From the NCBI GenBank assembly GCA_018700655.1, contig JABIUG010000225.1, positions 1 through 12,158 of the forward strand: a stretch of DNA of 12,158 nt, read 5' to 3'. The stretch's first letter is position 1; every line of letters begins with the position of its first letter. Shown piece by piece: positions 1-6,752 of this stretch. Below the pieces are notes generated by a model. That model was not told the origin of the DNA. It made no database searches and saw only the letters and a program-made list of their open reading frames with translations. The DNA comes from Rhodospirillaceae bacterium. GTDB taxonomy: Bacteria > Pseudomonadota > Alphaproteobacteria > SP197. The translations under genes were made by a program, and so were the position numbers.

Positions 1-47
1 CAGTCCTCAAGGTCGAGGTCCAGGCCATCGCAGCTTCTGTCATCTGA
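1..47 (+). CDS. C-terminal end of a probable Rid-family (RidA/YjgF) protein, partial
   Basis: The third forward frame (codons from base 3) is open from the left edge to a TGA at 45-47 and reads VLKVEVQAIAASVI. A C-terminus of the type 'V-E-(I/V)-x-A-I-A-A' is typical of RidA/YjgF/UK114 proteins, where this last beta strand carries the conserved Glu of the ligand pocket. The stop lies 29 bases before the ATG of another Rid-family gene on the same strand, which makes a tandem pair likely. Only 14 codons are visible, so the assignment rests on a short motif and on context. The other two forward frames show no comparable ending. Confidence 0.5.
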   Translation, partial: VLKVEVQAIAASVI

Positions 48-76
48 CATCTCAAACCCAACAAGGGCAGGTCACC

Positions 77-475
77 ATGTCGCTCAAACGCTACAATCCC
101 GACACCGTCTGCAAGCCGCTCGCCGCCTACAGCCAGAACACCGAAGTTCCCGCCGGTGCGCGCTGGCTGGTCACAGCCGGTCAGGTCGGTATCACCCCGG
201 ACGGCACTTTGCTGAAGGACCGCGACGAGCAGATCACCCAGACCTGGAAGAACGTGCGCGCCGTGGTCGAGGCTGCCGGCATGACCTGCGACGATATCGT
301 CAAGCTGACGATCTTCATGGTTGCCGACGCCACCGACATGATGGGGCACAGCCGTGCGGCGCGCGGTGAAGTGATGGGCGGTGCAGCACCGGGTGCAACG
401 CTGGTCTACATTTCCGGGCTGGCCGATCCCGACATGATCATCGAGGTCGATGTCATGGCCGCGAAGGTCGACTGA
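77..475 (+). CDS. Rid-family protein (RidA/YjgF/UK114 fold), lacking the deaminase arginine
   Basis: The product is 132 residues, the normal length for this family of small trimeric proteins with a chorismate-mutase-like fold. Family features visible are the early 'G-Q-V-G' strand (about 35-38), a central helix with TWKNVRAVVEAAGM (56-69), the strand DDIVKLTIFM (72-81), and the C-terminal APGATLVYISGL plus IIEVDVMAA (104-129). Classical RidA hydrolyses reactive enamines and imines using an arginine in a P-A-R-S motif. Here the equivalent site reads A-P-G-A-T, so Ala107 stands where that Arg should be. This places it among the Arg-less Rid subfamilies, whose activities are poorly known, and makes imine deaminase activity doubtful. 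The ATG at 77 follows a purine-rich GGGCAGG. It sits between another probable Rid gene end and an amine oxidase gene, all on the same strand. Confidence 0.88.
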   Translation: MSLKRYNPDTVCKPLAAYSQNTEVPAGARWLVTAGQVGITPDGTLLKDRDEQITQTWKNVRAVVEAAGMTCDDIVKLTIFMVADATDMMGHSRAARGEVMGGAAPGATLVYISGLADPDMIIEVDVMAAKVD

Positions 476-501
476 CTTCAACAAAATCCTCATCGGCAGC
501 G

Positions 502-529
502 CCGGTCAGTAACTTCCAGGGATGACCGG
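502..529 (+). promoter_or_regulatory. Hairpin enclosing the ribosome binding site of the amine oxidase gene
   Basis: CCGGTCA (502-508) and TGACCGG (523-529) are perfect 7-base inverted arms separated by 14 bases. The loop contains the Shine-Dalgarno AGGGA (518-522), and the right arm ends on the base before the ATG at 530. If folded in mRNA, it would hold the start region next to a stem and could affect initiation. The repeat is seen directly; any regulatory role is inference. Confidence 0.4.
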
Positions 530-1630
530 ATGGCGGACGGGTTTGATTGCGATGTGATCATCGCCGGCGCAGGGCCTTCGGGACTGACTGCCGCGTTCCT
601 GCTCGGCGAAGCCGGTTGTTCCACGCTGCTGTTGGAAGCCGGCGGACGGGTGGGCGGCCGGATTGCTTCGGTGATGACCGATGGCAGGTATCTCGCCGAC
701 CTCGGTCCGACCTGGGTCTGGCCGCCTTATCAGCCCCTTGTGACGGACTGGCTGGGCCGGCTGGATGTCACGACCTTCGAGCAGTTCGAAGAAGGGCCTG
801 CGGTGCTGGAATATGCCGCTGAGCAACCGGTCGAACGACGCGATCTGCCGGGACAACACGGTATGCGCCGGGTCACGGGCGGTCCCCAGGCGCTGGTGGA
901 TGCGTTGTGCCGGCGCCTGCCTGCCACGGCGCTCCGGCTGGGATCGGGCGTCACGCAGATTCGCGACGGCGGGGATCACGTTGTGGTCCGCACGGACAAC
1001 GCCGGGACCGCAGCCTTGAAGGCGCGTCACGTCATCGTGGCGCTGCCGCCCCGTCTGGCGCTGGAACGGATCGAATGGCCCGAGGGTTTTGACCGTGGCC
1101 TGCAGGCCGCAATGGCTGCAACGCCGACCTGGATGGCGACCCATGCCAAGACTGCGGTGATTTACGACACACCGTTCTGGCGTCGGGAAGGGTTGTCGGG
1201 GCGTATCGCCAGTGCTGCCGGCCCTCTGTGTGAGGCTCACGACCACTGCGATCGCGATGGCACGTTTGGCGCCTTGTTTGGTTTCTTCGGCTGGCCGCCC
1301 GAGATGCGCCGTGCGCATGCCGGTGACCTGGAAGAGGCCGTCATCGAACAACTCGTCCATTGCCTTGGCACCCAGGCGCGCGACGTCAGGTTGTTGCAGA
1401 CTGAGGATTGGGCCTTGAACCCTCACATCTGCTCGACCGCCGATCTCACGACATCGCCCGCGCACCCCGAGGTCATGCCATCGGTCGTGCGCCGGCCGCA
1501 TATGGATGGGCGTCTGGTTTTTGCCAGTGCCGAAGCAGCGACACAGAGCCCGGGCCTGATCGAGGGAGCGCTGTGCGCCGGTCAGGACGCCGCGCAGGCG
1601 GTCAGCCGGCTGCTGTCCCGCCCACGGTAA
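530..1630 (+). CDS. FAD-dependent amine oxidase (flavin monoamine oxidase family)
   Basis: The 366-residue product is a flavoprotein of the monoamine oxidase superfamily, which oxidises amines to imines with release of hydrogen peroxide. The N-terminus holds the Rossmann dinucleotide motif GAGPSGLTAAFLLGEAG (13-29), then E36 and the second FAD motif GGRVGGR (38-44). The middle segment TWMATHAKTAVIYDTPFW (200-217) contains K207, which matches the conserved lysine near flavin N5 in these oxidases. The C-terminal FAD-contact segment is VFASAEAATQSPGLIEGA (330-347). At 366 residues it is shorter than typical eukaryotic MAOs (about 500). No signal peptide or membrane tail is evident, so it is probably cytoplasmic. 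The ATG at 530 has AGGGA seven bases upstream. The substrate cannot be told from sequence. Its stop overlaps the end of the converging tldD by 29 bases. Proximity to Rid genes suggests they deal with its imine products. Confidence 0.87.
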   Translation: MADGFDCDVIIAGAGPSGLTAAFLLGEAGCSTLLLEAGGRVGGRIASVMTDGRYLADLGPTWVWPPYQPLVTDWLGRLDVTTFEQFEEGPAVLEYAAEQPVERRDLPGQHGMRRVTGGPQALVDALCRRLPATALRLGSGVTQIRDGGDHVVVRTDNAGTAALKARHVIVALPPRLALERIEWPEGFDRGLQAAMAATPTWMATHAKTAVIYDTPFWRREGLSGRIASAAGPLCEAHDHCDRDGTFGALFGFFGWPPEMRRAHAGDLEEAVIEQLVHCLGTQARDVRLLQTEDWALNPHICSTADLTTSPAHPEVMPSVVRRPHMDGRLVFASAEAATQSPGLIEGALCAGQDAAQAVSRLLSRPR

Positions 1631-3035
1631 GCCCGTCGATCAGCATGGTCGGCTGGCCGACGCCGACCGGAACGCCCTGGCCTGCCTTGCCGCAGGTCCC
1701 GATGCCGTCATCCAGCGCCTTGTCGTTGCCGATCGCCGAGACCTTGGTCAGGACGTCGGGGCCGTTGCCGATCAGGGTCGCACCCTTGACCGCGGGACCG
1801 ACCTTGCCGTCCTCGATCATGTAGGCCTCGGAAGCCGAGAAGACGAACTTGCCGTTGGTGATGTCGACCTGGCCGCCACCGAAATTGACCGCATACAGGC
1901 CCTTCTTGACCGAGCCGATGATTTCCTGAGGATCGCGATCGCCGTTGAGCATATAGGTGTTGGTCATGCGCGGCATCGGTTGATGGGCATAACTCTCGCG
2001 CCTGCCATTGCCGGTTGTTTCGTGGCCCATCAGGCGGGCATTCATGCGGTCATGCATGTAACCCCGAAGAATTCCATCTTCGATCAGCACGGTGTTGGAG
2101 GTCGGTGTGCCTTCGTCGTCGATTGTCAGCGAACCACGCCGGTCGGTGATCGTGCCGTTGTCGACCACGGTGACGCCTGGTGAGGCGATGCGTTCGCCAA
2201 GCAGGCCGGAAAAAGCCGAAGTCTGCTTGCGGTTGAAATCACCCTCAAGACCATGACCGATCGCTTCATGAAGCAGGATGCCGGGCCAGCCCGGACCCAG
2301 GACGACCTGCATTTCGCCGGCCGGTGCATCGACAGATTCGAGATTGACCAGGGCGCCACGCAGGGCTTCGTCGGCCTGAGCCTGCCAGCGGTCGGGCTGG
2401 ACGAAGTCGTGATAGAGCATGCGCCCGCCGGTTCCCATGCTGCCGGTCTCCATGCGCTCGCCGTCAGCGACGACACAGCTGATGTTGACCCGGACGAGAG
2501 GCCGCACGTCGGTCGCCTTTGATCCGTCGGCGCGCAGGATACAGACGACCTGCCAGTTGCCGGTGATCGAAGCCGTGACCTGGCGCACCCTGTCATCCTT
2601 GTCGCGCAGATAGCCGTCGATCTGCTGGAGCAGCTTGACCTTCTCGTCGAACGACATCTCGCCCAGCGGATTGATCGCGTCATAGAGCTGTTGGTTGGTG
2701 CCGGTCGGCGCTGCGGCAAGTTCTCCGGCGCGGCCATCGACCGCGCGCACGGTTTCCGCGGCGCGCCGGATTGCGGCTTCCGAGAGTTCCGAGGCATGGG
2801 CATAGGCCGTTGCCTCCTCGACCACCCGGCGCAGGCCGATTCCCTGGGAGACGTCGTAACTGGCGGTCTTGAGACTGCCGTCATCGAAGGCAAGCGCCTC
2901 GGACTGGCGGTATTCCATAAAAAGTTCGCCGTCATCGGCGCCGGCAAGCGCATCGCCGACGATTGTCGCGACGCGGCTTTCGTCCATGCCGCTGCGGCTG
3001 AAAAACAACGCATCGGGCGTCGGGGGCTGGCTCAT
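1602..3035 (-). CDS. tldD: TldD, zinc metalloprotease subunit of the TldD/TldE family
   Basis: The 477-residue product matches TldD in length (E. coli TldD is about 480). TldD with partner TldE/PmbA forms a cytoplasmic protease that trims unfolded peptides and matures peptides such as microcins. The metal-binding motif HEAIGH (HExxxH) is at residues 256-261, within GILLHEAIGHGLEGDFNRK. A C-terminal GTCGKAGQGVPVG supplies Cys448, the probable third metal ligand known for this family. The family signature GHETTGNGRRESYAHQPMPR follows the centre. The frame is open further to a TTG at 3059, but the ATG at 3035 has GGAG seven bases upstream and gives MSQPPTPDALFF, so I start there. No tldE is in the window. 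The gene is divergent from the cox operon and converges on the amine oxidase gene with overlapping 3' ends. Confidence 0.93.
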   Translation of the reverse strand: MSQPPTPDALFFSRSGMDESRVATIVGDALAGADDGELFMEYRQSEALAFDDGSLKTASYDVSQGIGLRRVVEEATAYAHASELSEAAIRRAAETVRAVDGRAGELAAAPTGTNQQLYDAINPLGEMSFDEKVKLLQQIDGYLRDKDDRVRQVTASITGNWQVVCILRADGSKATDVRPLVRVNISCVVADGERMETGSMGTGGRMLYHDFVQPDRWQAQADEALRGALVNLESVDAPAGEMQVVLGPGWPGILLHEAIGHGLEGDFNRKQTSAFSGLLGERIASPGVTVVDNGTITDRRGSLTIDDEGTPTSNTVLIEDGILRGYMHDRMNARLMGHETTGNGRRESYAHQPMPRMTNTYMLNGDRDPQEIIGSVKKGLYAVNFGGGQVDITNGKFVFSASEAYMIEDGKVGPAVKGATLIGNGPDVLTKVSAIGNDKALDDGIGTCGKAGQGVPVGVGQPTMLIDGLTVGGTAAG

Positions 3036-3042
3036 AAGGGGT

Positions 3043-3046
3043 CTCC
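3043..3046 (-). promoter_or_regulatory. Shine-Dalgarno GGAG deciding the tldD start
   Basis: On the minus strand GGAG lies seven bases before the ATG at 3035. No comparable site precedes the alternative TTG at 3059. Confidence 0.65.
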
Positions 3047-3078
3047 GTGAATGGCCCAAAGCATATGGTGTTGATGTG

Positions 3079-3108
3079 CTTATAGCCCAACCAGTGAGGA
3101 AGTGAGAA
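3079..3108 (-). promoter_or_regulatory. Candidate sigma-70-type promoter for tldD
   Basis: On the minus strand TTCTCA (3103-3108) and TATAAG (3079-3084) are separated by 18 bases. They match 4 of 6 and 5 of 6 of the -35 and -10 consensus. Transcription would begin near 3072 and give a leader of about 36 bases to the ATG at 3035. Pattern match only. Confidence 0.3.
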
Positions 3109-3114
3109 TTCCTC
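3096..3114. repeat. Inverted repeat GAGGAA-N7-TTCCTC, possible operator
   Basis: Perfect 6-base arms at 3096-3101 and 3109-3114 flank a 7-base spacer. The repeat covers the candidate -35 element of tldD. A protein-binding role is inference; short arms like these can arise by chance. Confidence 0.3.
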
Positions 3115-3133
3115 GCATTTTCGCGCCGTTTTT

Positions 3134-3160
3134 CAGCGTCTCACGGGCTTGTGAAAGCTG
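3134..3160. repeat. Imperfect inverted repeat upstream of coxB
   Basis: The outer arms CAGC (3134-3137) and GCTG (3157-3160) enclose inner arms TCAC (3141-3144) and GTGA (3151-3154) with a 6-base centre. It overlaps the candidate coxB -35 element. No T-run follows on the plus strand, so it does not look like a terminator. It may be an operator, at low confidence. Confidence 0.25.
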
Positions 3161-3178
3161 ATCGGGCTCGTGTATGGT
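3149..3178 (+). promoter_or_regulatory. Candidate promoter for the cox operon
   Basis: TTGTGA (3149-3154) and TATGGT (3173-3178) are 18 bases apart, each matching 4 of 6 consensus bases. They lie about 130 bases before the coxB start, leaving a long leader. The match is weak, and other promoters could be present closer to the gene. Confidence 0.22.
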
Positions 3179-3294
3179 CCCGCGCAATTGGGTATCCCTT
3201 GGCGGAGCGGTTAAAGAACTCGGAAGACAAGATGTTTGTCCCTTCGGGTGGCATGGCTTGTCTATCGTAAGGCATCGGAAACCGTCTGCAGTTT

Positions 3295-3306
3295 GGAGAG
3301 GAGAGG
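3295..3306 (+). promoter_or_regulatory. Purine-rich Shine-Dalgarno deciding the coxB start
   Basis: The run GGAGAGGAGAGG contains AGGAG at 3299-3303, seven bases before the GTG at 3311 and four before the GTG at 3308. This favours 3311 and argues against the distant TTG at 3236. Confidence 0.6.
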
Positions 3307-3310
3307 CGTG

Positions 3311-4156
3311 GTGACAAGATCACTCCTGGGTTTCGCGGCAGTGACTGTTCTGCTGTTCGTGGGCGCAACAACGGCGATGGCGCAGGATATGGAAACCATC
3401 GGTATTGCCGAGGACTGGCAATGGGGTTTCCAGGGGCCGAATTCGCCGATCATGGACGATATTTTCTGGTTCTATGACATCGTTCTGTTGCCGATGATGC
3501 TGATCATCTCGGCATTCGTGCTGGCTTTGATGCTTTACATTTTTGCGCGCTTCAAGCGTGGCAGTAATCCCGAGCCTTCGCGCAACACGCACAACACGCT
3601 GCTTGAGGTCATTTGGACCGGCGTTCCGATCCTGATCCTGGTCGGCATCGCGATCCCGTCGCTCCGGTTGCTCTATTTTGAAGAGACGATTCCGGACGCC
3701 GAGATGACCATCAAGGCGACCGGCCACCAGTGGTACTGGTCTTACGAGTATCCAGATCACGGCGGCATCGAATTCGATTCGCTGATCGTCGACGATGCCG
3801 ATCTGGAAGAAGGTCAACCCCGTCTGCTGACGACCGATACCCAGGTGGTTCTCCCGATCAACACGGTGGTGCGCTTTCAGGTCACGTCCGACGATGTCAT
3901 TCACGCCTGGGCGATGCCTGCTGCGGGCGTGAAGATGGACGCCGTTCCCGGTCGTCTGAACGAGTTCTGGATGGAGATCGACACGGCCGGCATCTACTAC
4001 GGCCAGTGCTCGGAACTCTGCGGCCAGCTTCACGGTTTCATGCCGATCATGGTGGTTGCCATGGAACCGGCCGATTTCAACGCATGGGTGGCAACCGAGC
4101 AGGCAGCCTTGGGCATCACGCCCGAAGTCGAGCTTGCCGAGGCAACCCGGGACTAA
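3311..4156 (+). CDS. coxB: Cytochrome c oxidase subunit II
   Basis: Subunit II (also called ctaC) accepts electrons from cytochrome c at its CuA centre and passes them to subunit I of the aa3 oxidase. From the GTG at 3311 the product is 281 residues. Residues 1-24 form a signal peptide ending AMA before QDMET. Two membrane helices follow (about 52-80 and 96-122), then the periplasmic cupredoxin domain. The aromatic stretch GHQWYWSYEYPD is the electron-entry region. CuA ligands are visible as H198 in VIHAWAMPAAGVKMD, then C233, E235, C237, H241 and M244 in GQCSELCGQLHGFMPI. The frame extends upstream to a TTG at 3236, but that would put about 25 residues before the signal peptide and lacks a good Shine-Dalgarno; the GTG at 3308 is a near-equal alternative. 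It is the first gene of the operon; ctaD starts 42 bases after its stop. Confidence 0.95.
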   Translation: MTRSLLGFAAVTVLLFVGATTAMAQDMETIGIAEDWQWGFQGPNSPIMDDIFWFYDIVLLPMMLIISAFVLALMLYIFARFKRGSNPEPSRNTHNTLLEVIWTGVPILILVGIAIPSLRLLYFEETIPDAEMTIKATGHQWYWSYEYPDHGGIEFDSLIVDDADLEEGQPRLLTTDTQVVLPINTVVRFQVTSDDVIHAWAMPAAGVKMDAVPGRLNEFWMEIDTAGIYYGQCSELCGQLHGFMPIMVVAMEPADFNAWVATEQAALGITPEVELAEATRD

Positions 4157-4184
4157 TTGACGAAACGCGAAGATTTTCGCGCGA

Positions 4185-4189
4185 AAGGA
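4185..4189 (+). promoter_or_regulatory. Shine-Dalgarno AAGGA for ctaD
   Basis: AAGGA lies nine bases before the ATG at 4199 and sets that codon as the start. The frame is open back to a TTG directly after the coxB stop, but that TTG has no such site. Confidence 0.55.
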
Positions 4190-4198
4190 CATGAAGAG

Positions 4199-5818
4199 AT
4201 GAGCGAGAGCCACGCCCACGCACACGATGATCATCACGATCATCATCCCACGGGTTTCCTGCGCTACCTCTATTCGACCAACCACAAGGACATCGGGACG
4301 ATGTACATCGTCTACGGGTTCATATTCGGTCTGGTCGGATTTGCCATGTCGATGCTGATCCGCATCGAACTTGCCTATCCTGGCGCCGGCATCCTCAACG
4401 GTGACCACCAGTTGTACAATGTCTTGATCACCAGCCACGGCCTCATCATGATCTTCTTCATGATCATGCCCGTGTTCATCGGTGGCTTCGGCAACTGGTT
4501 CATGCCGATGATGATCGGTGCGCCCGACATGGCCTTCCCGCGGATGAACAACATCAGCTTCTGGCTGCTTGTTCCCGCCGGCATCCTGGTTGTGACCTCG
4601 GTCTTCATCGACGGTGGTACGGGCGGTGGCTGGACGATCTATGCGCCTCTCTCGACCTATGGCAACCCGGGGCTCGCGGTCGATTGCCTGATCCTGGCAA
4701 TCCATCTGGCCGGTGCTTCGTCCATCCTGGGTGCGATCAACTTCATCACGACGATCTTCAACATGCGTGCGCCGGGCATGACCCTGCACCGAATGCCGCT
4801 GTTTGCCTGGTCTGTCCTGGTGACGGCCTTCCTGCTGGTGCTGTCGCTCCCGGTTCTGGCCGGTGCGATCACGATGCTGCTGACCGATCGTAACTTCGGT
4901 ACCGGATTCTTCGATCCCGCACTGGGTGGCGATCCGGTTCTCTACCAGCATCTCTTCTGGTTCTTCGGCCACCCTGAGGTCTACATCCTGATTCTGCCGG
5001 CCTTCGGCATTGTCAGCCACATCATCTCGACCTTCTGTCGCAAGCCGATCTTCGGTTATCTCGGCATGGCCTATGCCATGGTGGCGATCGGGATCGTCGG
5101 CTTCATCGTGTGGGCGCACCATATGTACACGGTCGGAATGGGGGTCGACACCAAGGCCTACTTCATTGTCGCGACCATGGTGATCGCCGTGCCCACAGGC
5201 GTGAAGATCTTCAGTTGGCTGGCGACCATGTGGGGCGGCTCGATCGAGTTCAAGACGCCGATGTTATGGGCGCTGGGTTTCATCTTCCTCTTTACCGTGG
5301 GTGGCGTGACCGGCGTGCTTCTGGCCAATGCCGGCATCGACAGTTCCATGCACGACACCTATTTCGTGGTCGCCCATTTCCACTATGTGTTGTCGCTGGG
5401 TGCGGTCTTTGCACTGTTCGGCGGTTTCTACTACTGGATCGGCAAGATGTCGGGTTACCAGTATCCCGAATGGGCCGGAAAGCTGCATTTCTGGATCACG
5501 CTGGTCGGCGTCAACCTGACGTTCTTCCCGCAGCATTTCCTGGGTATGGCGGGCATGCCGCGTCGTATTCCCGATTACCCCGATGCCTATGTGGGCTGGA
5601 ACCTGGTGTCGTCCTACGGCTCCTATGTCACGGCTGCTGGCATGCTGGTGTTCTTCTATGTCCTGGCCCGTGTCTTCCTGTTTGGTCGCGAACGCTGCCC
5701 GGCCAATCCCTGGGGTGAGGGTGCAACGACACTGGAGTGGACGGTGAGTTCACCGCCGCCGTTCCACACCTTCGAAGATCCGCCCTACATGGGTGCGTCC
5801 GGCCAGTCCGGCCACTGA
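4199..5818 (+). CDS. ctaD: Cytochrome c oxidase subunit I (aa3 type)
   Basis: Subunit I (also called coxA) is the 12-helix catalytic core that reduces oxygen to water and pumps protons across the cytoplasmic membrane. The product is 539 residues, usual for the family. Heme a ligands are H80 (TSHGLIMIFF) and H395; the heme a3 ligand is H393 (VVAHFHYVLSLG). CuB ligands are H258 with the cross-linked Y262 in GHPEVYI, and H307/H308 in WAHHMYT. The D channel is intact (D69 in GDHQLYN, N99, N117, E260), and so is the K channel (S273, K336 in VPTGVKIFSW). This marks a type A1 proton-pumping oxidase. The arginine pair in MPRRIPDYPD (455-456) sits by the heme propionates. The N-terminus is unusually rich in His and Asp (residues 5-16). 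It lies between coxB and ctaB in the same operon. Confidence 0.98.
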   Translation: MSESHAHAHDDHHDHHPTGFLRYLYSTNHKDIGTMYIVYGFIFGLVGFAMSMLIRIELAYPGAGILNGDHQLYNVLITSHGLIMIFFMIMPVFIGGFGNWFMPMMIGAPDMAFPRMNNISFWLLVPAGILVVTSVFIDGGTGGGWTIYAPLSTYGNPGLAVDCLILAIHLAGASSILGAINFITTIFNMRAPGMTLHRMPLFAWSVLVTAFLLVLSLPVLAGAITMLLTDRNFGTGFFDPALGGDPVLYQHLFWFFGHPEVYILILPAFGIVSHIISTFCRKPIFGYLGMAYAMVAIGIVGFIVWAHHMYTVGMGVDTKAYFIVATMVIAVPTGVKIFSWLATMWGGSIEFKTPMLWALGFIFLFTVGGVTGVLLANAGIDSSMHDTYFVVAHFHYVLSLGAVFALFGGFYYWIGKMSGYQYPEWAGKLHFWITLVGVNLTFFPQHFLGMAGMPRRIPDYPDAYVGWNLVSSYGSYVTAAGMLVFFYVLARVFLFGRERCPANPWGEGATTLEWTVSSPPPFHTFEDPPYMGASGQSGH

Positions 5819-5842
5819 GGCAAGACCGGAGGGACCATCCAC

Positions 5843-6751
5843 GTGGCGACCGACACGGGCATCAACACAGCAACCGCGCCGCTTTCGGCGGCGCCGGCTG
5901 ACTTCTTCGCGCTGCTGAAGCCGCGCGTGATGTCGCTCGTGGTGTTCACCGGTGCGGTCGGCATGCTGGTCGCCCCGGGGTCGCTGCATCCGGTGCTTGC
6001 TGTTGTCGCGGTGCTTTGCATCGCGGTCGGCGCGGGTGCATCGGGCTGCATCAACATGTGGTACGAGCGCGATGTTGACGCGATCATGCAACGGACGCGT
6101 CACCGCCCGATCCCTTCCGGACGTGTCGAACCCCAGAGCGCTCTGGAGTTCGGGGTCGCCCTTGCCGTGGCTTCGGTCATGGTCATGGGGCTTGCCGTGA
6201 ACTGGGCGGCTGCAGGGCTGCTCGCCCTGGCGATCGTGTTTTATGTCTTCGTCTATACGATCTGGCTCAAGCGCCGCACGCCCCAGAACATCGTGATCGG
6301 TGGGGCATCGGGCGCCTTCCCGCCGATGATCGGCTGGGCAGCGGTAGTCGGCGATGTCACGCTGGCCTCGATCGCGCTGTTTGCGATCATCTTCTTCTGG
6401 ACGCCGCCCCATTTCTGGTCGCTGGCGCTCTACCGCTCGGGCGATTACGAGGCTGCGGGGATCCCGATGTTGCCGGTGGTTGCCGGGCACGAGACCACGC
6501 GCCGCCATATCCTGTTCTACAGCCTGCTGATGCTGCCGCTGTCGCTCGCACCCTGGTTTCTTGGTGCTTCGGGGCTGCTCTATGCCGCCGGTGCTGCGGT
6601 GTTGTCGGTCATCTTCGTTGGCGGTGCCGTGCGTGTCCTGCAGACAAAGTCGGAAACGGCTGCGCGCTGGATGTTCAAATACTCGATCCTCTACCTTGCC
6701 CTGTTGTTCGCCCTGCTGATCGCCGACAAGGCGGTCACGGGGTTTTTGTGA
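5843..6751 (+). CDS. ctaB: Protoheme IX farnesyltransferase (heme o synthase)
   Basis: CtaB (CyoE/Cox10) adds a farnesyl chain to protoheme IX to make heme o, the precursor of the heme a used by subunit I. The 302-residue product is a polytopic membrane prenyltransferase of the UbiA superfamily. The first substrate-binding loop is NMWYERDVDAIMQRTRHRPI (71-90) with N71, D77 and D79. The second conserved block begins at Y138 and runs through LKRRTPQNIVIGGASGAFPP (142-161). A third conserved segment is DYEAAGIPMLPVVAG (201-215). About nine hydrophobic helices are apparent. The start is a GTG at 5843 preceded by GGAGG at 5828-5832, ten bases away. It follows ctaD by 24 bases, and its TGA is one base before the next start codon. 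No heme a synthase (ctaA) is in the window. Confidence 0.96.
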   Translation: MATDTGINTATAPLSAAPADFFALLKPRVMSLVVFTGAVGMLVAPGSLHPVLAVVAVLCIAVGAGASGCINMWYERDVDAIMQRTRHRPIPSGRVEPQSALEFGVALAVASVMVMGLAVNWAAAGLLALAIVFYVFVYTIWLKRRTPQNIVIGGASGAFPPMIGWAAVVGDVTLASIALFAIIFFWTPPHFWSLALYRSGDYEAAGIPMLPVVAGHETTRRHILFYSLLMLPLSLAPWFLGASGLLYAAGAAVLSVIFVGGAVRVLQTKSETAARWMFKYSILYLALLFALLIADKAVTGFL

Positions 6752-6752
6752 G

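Larger units (their letters stand above)
3036..3310. other. Divergent tldD/coxB intergenic region
   Basis: These 275 bases separate the two divergent starts and must hold promoters for both units. The part near 3061-3135 is visibly more AT-rich than the genes. I see candidate promoters on each strand and two short inverted repeats, listed separately. In the rest (about 3180-3290) I see no convincing gene, tRNA or riboswitch fold. Confidence 0.6.

Noticed and set aside
506..1501. A 331-codon minus-strand open frame opposite the amine oxidase
   Set aside because: It is a codon-bias shadow of the FAD gene, rich in R, H, P and G, with no motif.
2126..3013. A 295-codon minus-strand frame overlapping tldD in another frame
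   Set aside because: It is Ser/Arg/Pro-rich without domain features; the TldD frame on the same strand carries the HExxxH and Cys motifs.
3033..3059. TTG at 3059 as the tldD start
   Set aside because: The ATG at 3035 has a well-spaced GGAG, and the extra eight residues do not look like part of the family N-terminus.
3190..3260. A possible tRNA-like stretch before coxB (GGCGGAGCGG and a later TTCGGG)
   Set aside because: I could not form an acceptor stem, anticodon arm and T arm with consistent spacing.
3236..3310. Extended coxB start at the TTG at 3236
   Set aside because: It would bury the signal peptide behind about 25 residues. The GTG at 3311 follows a strong purine-rich Shine-Dalgarno.
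3320..5122. A 600-codon open frame on the minus strand across coxB and ctaD
   Set aside because: It lies opposite two genes with full catalytic motifs. Its protein is a low-complexity mix of D, H, R, E and Q typical of the antisense of GC-rich membrane protein genes, with no recognisable domain.
5750..6508. A 252-codon minus-strand open frame opposite ctaB
   Set aside because: The composition is R/H/D-rich and motif-free, and the opposite strand encodes a clear CtaB.
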